A DNA stretch of 17,496 nucleotides from Limiplasma sp964416065. Its GTDB lineage: Bacteria > Bacillota > Clostridia > Christensenellales > Aristaeellaceae. The position numbers and the translations under genes are program-made. Location of the stretch: assembly GCA_964416065.1 (NCBI GenBank), contig CAYQCL010000043.1, forward strand, positions 1 through 17,496. Direction: 5' to 3'. The notes below the pieces were generated by a model, which saw only the letters and a program-made list of their open reading frames with translations, had not been told where the DNA came from and did not search any database. Shown here piece after piece: positions 14,358 through 17,496 of the stretch (the stretch's first letter is position 1; every line of letters begins with the position of its first letter).

Positions 14358-15642
14358 AAGCGGACAGGACGCACATCGATACCCTAAAAAACCCCATGCG
14401 CATGCAAAGCGCCTGTTTTCCGCAGGCATGGCATTTTTGAAAGCATCGGTCGAGGTTGAATGCGACACGCGGCAAAAAGCCAAGATCCTCCAAAAGCGTG
14501 AAGAGGGGAAAGAAGATCGCCATCGGCGGCAGCATGACGGAGACGACCCAGGAGGTTATGCGGTACACACCCTCCACAAGAAGGCTCACGAGCCAGGGGG
14601 GAGCGCCAAGGCCGGAGAGGAAACGACCAATCGGCGGCTCGAAAGAGGTCAGGACGCCGGAAAGGCAGGAGGAGGGAACATTTGCGCCAGACAGGGTAAT
14701 GTATAGGATTAGGGCGAGAAGACACAGCATTAATGGAATACCGGCGCGTTTGCTGGAAAGGATTCGGTCAATGTGTAGCTGACGCGCTTCCGTCTTGGAC
14801 TGGTCGGGCTTGCGGACGGCCTTGGCGCAAAGCTCGCCCGCTGCGCGATACCCTTCCGCGACGACATCGGCGATCCGATTTTCGCGGGAAAAGCCCGCTT
14901 GTGTCAGCGCCTCGTTTTGTGATCGGATTATCTCCTCGAGAGGCTGACGCCCTTGAGCAGGGGCCTCTTCCAGCAAACGTTGAACAAACGCGTCGTCGCT
15001 GACCAGCGAGCGGAGAGCGGCAAAATGCGCGGTTTGCGCCTTACGGATTTCCGGACAGGTGCGGTCGATTTCATGTGAAAGCGTGTCAAGCGCCGCCTCC
15101 AGCTCCGGTCGATAGATAAGAAGAGAGGGATTGGCGGCCCGCGGCTGCCGTCCGGTCTGCGCGACGCGCCGCTTGAGCGTATCCAACCCAATTCGTCGCT
15201 TCGCGGTGATCCCGACGACGGGAATGTCAAGCATCTCCTCAAGCTCCGCAAGATCGATTTTAATCCCGCGCTTTTTCGCCTCATCCATTAGATTAACGCA
15301 TATGACCACCCGTCCCGGGCAGGCCTCCGCGATTTGCAGCGCCAGATGAAGATTACGTTCCAAACAGGTCGCGTCGCAGACGACGATAACAGCGTCCAGC
15401 GTGTGAAAGGTAAGATAGTCGCTTGCGACGATCTCCTCCGGAGAGCCGTTGAGCAGGGAATAGGCCCCTGGAAGATCAATCAGAGTCCATTCAAGCTCGC
15501 CATCCCTGACCTGACCGCACGCGCTATCCACCGTCTTTCCCGCCCAGTTGCCCGTATGCTGCCTTAGACCCGTCAAAGCGTTGAAAACCGTGCTCTTTCC
15601 CACATTGGGATTGCCGCATAGCGCGACGCACAGCGTATTCAT
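14356..15642 (-). CDS. feoB: feoB 5' part (GTPase domain and first membrane helices), interrupted
   Basis: 428 codons, of which 417 are FeoB and the last 11 are read from the inserted element. Seen: the G-protein domain with P-loop GNPNVGKST (10-18), G3 DLPG (56-59) and G4 NLMD (117-120); a helical regulatory region (about 165-300); a first membrane helix near 309-328; and the gate region ending FNLDRCFQKCHACGKQALCM. FeoB is the inner-membrane Fe(II) permease driven by GTP. The ATG at 15642 overlaps the feoA stop (ATGA). It breaks exactly where the other half (10893-11742) begins; together they would make 695 residues, a normal FeoB length. The truncated protein keeps GTPase motifs but lacks most of the permease, so it should not transport iron. 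Confidence 0.93.
   Translation of the reverse strand: MNTLCVALCGNPNVGKSTVFNALTGLRQHTGNWAGKTVDSACGQVRDGELEWTLIDLPGAYSLLNGSPEEIVASDYLTFHTLDAVIVVCDATCLERNLHLALQIAEACPGRVVICVNLMDEAKKRGIKIDLAELEEMLDIPVVGITAKRRIGLDTLKRRVAQTGRQPRAANPSLLIYRPELEAALDTLSHEIDRTCPEIRKAQTAHFAALRSLVSDDAFVQRLLEEAPAQGRQPLEEIIRSQNEALTQAGFSRENRIADVVAEGYRAAGELCAKAVRKPDQSKTEARQLHIDRILSSKRAGIPLMLCLLALILYITLSGANVPSSCLSGVLTSFEPPIGRFLSGLGAPPWLVSLLVEGVYRITSWVVSVMLPPMAIFFPLFTLLEDLGFLPRVAFNLDRCFQKCHACGKQALCMRMGFFRVSMCVLSA
14392..14404 (+). repeat. Right attachment-site repeat of the feoB element
   Basis: CCCCATGCGCATG in direct orientation to the copy at 11730-11742. On the minus strand it encodes Met414-Arg-Met-Gly417 of the 5' part of FeoB in the same codon phase, so either crossover point restores the frame. 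The following FeoB coding bases hold a small inverted repeat (GCCTG/CAGGC) that could be part of the recombinase site. Confidence 0.75.
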
Positions 15643-15887
15643 TTGACACCTCCGCAGGACTGAGCGCATACTACCTGTTGGGCGTCGGCACGCCGCAGGG
15701 CGATCACCGCGTCCTTTACGCGATAGGCATGGGGATCGCCAAAGGCCGCCGGAAACAGACAGGTGACCTCACTGTTTTCGGTAAAGCCGAGGTCCCGCAA
15801 ACGGTCATGCATGGCGCCGGAGCCATGAACCTCGGTGATGACGGCGCTTTGCCCGCGCCGTAAACGATCAAGAGAAAAGGAAGTCAA
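15639..15887 (-). CDS. feoA: Ferrous iron transport protein A
   Basis: 82 residues, a single SH3-like FeoA domain: LDRLRRGQSAVITEVHGSG, then MHDRLRDLGFTENSEVTCLFPAAFGDPHAYRVKDAVIALRR in two parts, matching the family's R..LGf..G..v pattern and the final strand of the IALR type. It is a small cytoplasmic partner of FeoB. The start is TTG at 15887, with AAGGTGG seven bases upstream and no other in-frame start nearby. The stop overlaps the feoB start. It is probably expressed still, though its partner gene is split. Confidence 0.93.
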   Translation of the reverse strand: MTSFSLDRLRRGQSAVITEVHGSGAMHDRLRDLGFTENSEVTCLFPAAFGDPHAYRVKDAVIALRRADAQQVVCAQSCGGVK

Positions 15888-15977
15888 GTTTGCACCACCT
15901 TCACTTCGTTTTAGCGCGGAGAAATCCCCGCCGCCTTGCTAACAAAGTATGAGGGGGAGGAAGGAAGGGTGCGAAGC

Positions 15978-16006
15978 TTGCCATTTTTTTGCCGCCATGA
16001 TACCAT
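15978..16006 (+). promoter_or_regulatory. Candidate promoter of the SpoIID/LytB-domain gene
   Basis: TTGCCA (15978-15983), 17 bases, TACCAT (16001-16006), about 97 bases before the ATG at 16103. The same A/T-rich patch reads TATCAT on the minus strand (15997-16002), which may serve feoAB. I found no clear Fur-type box in 15888-16102. Confidence 0.45.
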
Positions 16007-16102
16007 ATAAAGGAAGCACGGTTTGATCGCAACGATTTGATCGCGCCGATCGTTACACTCCTTGGAACCGCTTTGTGTTTTTTTTGCAAAAGGAGGCGCT
16101 CC

Positions 16103-17496
16103 ATGCACCATTCCATTTTCAAACGATTCCTCACGATAATCCTTACGTTCGCTTTGCTCACAGGCGCGGCCATGAGCGAGGAAAACGCTATCCCTTTCGC
16201 TGAGACGCGCAGCCAGCTTGTTCGCGTCTATTTAAGCCGCCTGGGCTTGACGGAGCGGATGGATCTGACCCTCGCCTCGCCCTATACCGTTACAACGGAG
16301 GCGGGCGCGAAGCTGCATTTTCAGGCGGATAGTCGGGTGGCGATTTTGCTGCGCGAGGGTACGCTATATCTCTACTATGAAGAGATGAGCCTATTGGCCG
16401 GCCAGAGTATCACGCTTCTACGAGATATGGCGGAGGGGGAGACCGGCTTTTGGCTGACGAATTATCCGGCACTGTACGCGGGAGATCTCTCCATTGATAT
16501 TCAGGATGGAAAAATACGCCCGATTTTAACGTTGCATGTCGAGGATTATTTGCTCGGCGTGGTGCCCTATGAAATGAGCGAATCTTTTCCGCTGGAGGCG
16601 CTTAAGGCGCAGGCCGTCGCTGCGCGTACCTATGTGCTGCGTAAACAGAACCCCAACGCGGATTACGATGTGGTGGATACGACCAACGATCAGGTCTATA
16701 AGGGCTATATTGCCGGAAACGTGCAAACCGAGCGCGCCATTCTTGAAACGCGGGGTGTGTGCGGCTTTTATAAGGGTCAGCTGGCGCAATGCTATTACTC
16801 GGCCAGCAACGGCGGCCAGACCGAGCTGGTTACGGACGTATGGCCCACGACGGAGGATTTTGGCTATTACGCCTTTGGCGAGGATCCCTATGACCTTGCC
16901 AATCCCGCGAGCGTTGTTCGTAGCATAACGCTGCAAAAGAGCTATGACGAGGAGGAGACGGCACCCTATGCCCTCAGAAAGCTGCTTGCACAGCAGCTAA
17001 GCGATGAGCTCGCCTCCCGCGGATACGATCCCGCTCCGGAAAGCGTGCGCGTAGACGAGGTTCTCAGCGTTAGCGCCGATACGCCGGTGGCTGAGGGAAA
17101 CAAGCGCATGACCATGCTGCACCTTACGGTTCATATCAGCGGCCGCACACGCTCGGAGGCGCCTCAGCCAGTGGAGGATCCGTCACCCGGGGAGGTCAGT
17201 CTCTTTTTGGTGGACGAGGAGACGCCCATGCCTACAATTTCGGACGGGAGCTTCGCGCCGGTTGTAACCGTTACGCCCACTCCGACGCCCGCACCGGTTT
17301 ACGGAGCCTTTACGCCTATTGAGGAGACATATACGCTTGATATCGAAATATTTCCCACGGCGGAGAGCGCACTTGGCCTCGATATCAGCGGCAATTATGA
17401 CAACGAGCTGTGGAATGTTTCCGAAACAAAGGACGCCTTTATAGTGGAGGCGCGTCGCTATGGCCACGGCGTGGGCATGAGCCAGCGCGGGGCGCA
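16103..17496 (+). CDS. SpoIID/LytB-domain protein, secreted, truncated at the window edge
   Basis: Reads open for 464 codons and runs off the end. Seen: a signal peptide or membrane anchor (residues 5-23, FKRFLTIILTFALLTGAAM); the SpoIID domain with GVVPYEMSESFPLEALKAQA (152-171), where Glu157 matches the catalytic Glu of SpoIID; AVAARTYVL; YYSASNGGQTE; and the terminal motif RYGHGVGMSQRGA just before the edge. SpoIID is a lytic transglycosylase acting on glycan strands lacking stem peptides during engulfment; LytB-type relatives modify amidases. A proline/threonine-rich linker (TPTPTPAP, near residue 392) splits the domain, which is longer than usual. AAAGGAGG lies six bases before the ATG. 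Whether it is the sporulation protein itself is unclear. Confidence 0.88.
   Translation, partial: MHHSIFKRFLTIILTFALLTGAAMSEENAIPFAETRSQLVRVYLSRLGLTERMDLTLASPYTVTTEAGAKLHFQADSRVAILLREGTLYLYYEEMSLLAGQSITLLRDMAEGETGFWLTNYPALYAGDLSIDIQDGKIRPILTLHVEDYLLGVVPYEMSESFPLEALKAQAVAARTYVLRKQNPNADYDVVDTTNDQVYKGYIAGNVQTERAILETRGVCGFYKGQLAQCYYSASNGGQTELVTDVWPTTEDFGYYAFGEDPYDLANPASVVRSITLQKSYDEEETAPYALRKLLAQQLSDELASRGYDPAPESVRVDEVLSVSADTPVAEGNKRMTMLHLTVHISGRTRSEAPQPVEDPSPGEVSLFLVDEETPMPTISDGSFAPVVTVTPTPTPAPVYGAFTPIEETYTLDIEIFPTAESALGLDISGNYDNELWNVSETKDAFIVEARRYGHGVGMSQRGA

Larger units (their letters stand above)
11730..14391. mobile_element. Serine-recombinase element inserted in feoB and carrying a ferritin gene
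   Basis: A 2662-bp segment separates the two halves of feoB and is bounded by CCCCATGCACATG (11730-11742) and CCCCATGCGCATG (14392-14404), one copy of which belongs to the target. It holds a TndX/TnpX-like large serine recombinase, a 54-residue ORF overlapping its start, and a divergently transcribed ferritin gene with its own promoter and terminator. There are no terminal inverted repeats, mobilisation or replication genes. The left non-coding end (11743-11860) follows the recombinase stop; the right end (14358-14391) follows the ferritin terminator. Removal joining the repeats gives an in-frame feoB. The element nature is inferred from this reconstruction and the recombinase; exact crossover bases within the repeat are unknown. 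Confidence 0.85.

Noticed and set aside
10893..15642. Possibility of two separate feoB genes rather than one split gene
   Set aside because: One piece lacks everything after the MxMG codons and the other lacks everything before them, with the break at the same repeat and frame; two independent truncations at the same codon are unlikely.
15901..16173. A minus-strand 90-codon frame upstream of feoA
   Set aside because: It overlaps the divergent promoter region and the start of the SpoIID/LytB-domain gene, with no family features.

Overview
The window looks like a piece of chromosome from an anaerobic, moderately GC-rich Firmicute of the class Clostridia. This is inferred from a clostridial-type FeoB sequence (GLGCNAVGVTGCR), strong AGGAGG-type ribosome binding sites, a SpoIID/LytB-domain protein and a TndX/TnpX-like large serine recombinase. 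No rRNA, tRNA or CRISPR array was recognised.

Layout. (1) 107-3753, minus strand: a NimA-like flavin-binding protein and RmuC, then RecR, YbaB and a DUF4097 protein. RecR-YbaB-DUF4097 form an operon with its own promoter and terminator. (2) 3850-10837: a divergent sugar-uptake and catabolism locus. On the minus strand are a solute-binding protein, two ABC permeases, an N-acetylneuraminate-lyase-type aldolase and, after a strong terminator, an SGNH esterase. On the plus strand are a GntR/FadR-type regulator and an N-acylglucosamine 2-epimerase. Aldolase plus epimerase plus a NanR-like regulator points to sialic acid (or a close relative) as substrate: import, cleavage to pyruvate and ManNAc, then epimerisation to GlcNAc. 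The shared intergenic region holds both promoters and a likely operator. (3) 10893-15887, minus strand: a feoAB ferrous iron uptake operon whose feoB is cut in two. (4) 16103 to the end, plus strand: a secreted SpoIID/LytB-domain protein, truncated by the window edge.

The main discovery is in region 3. feoB is interrupted by a 2662-bp segment bounded by a 13-bp direct repeat with one mismatch (11730-11742 and 14392-14404). The segment carries a large serine recombinase, a 54-residue ORF overlapping its start, and one cargo gene: a complete non-haem ferritin with its own promoter and terminator. Joining the two repeats restores an in-frame FeoB of 695 residues. An iron-storage gene therefore sits on what looks like a minimal site-specific element inside an iron-uptake gene. 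Its presence should abolish FeoB, and its excision should repair it. Whether this is a one-off insertion or a reversible or regulated switch cannot be decided from one sequence.
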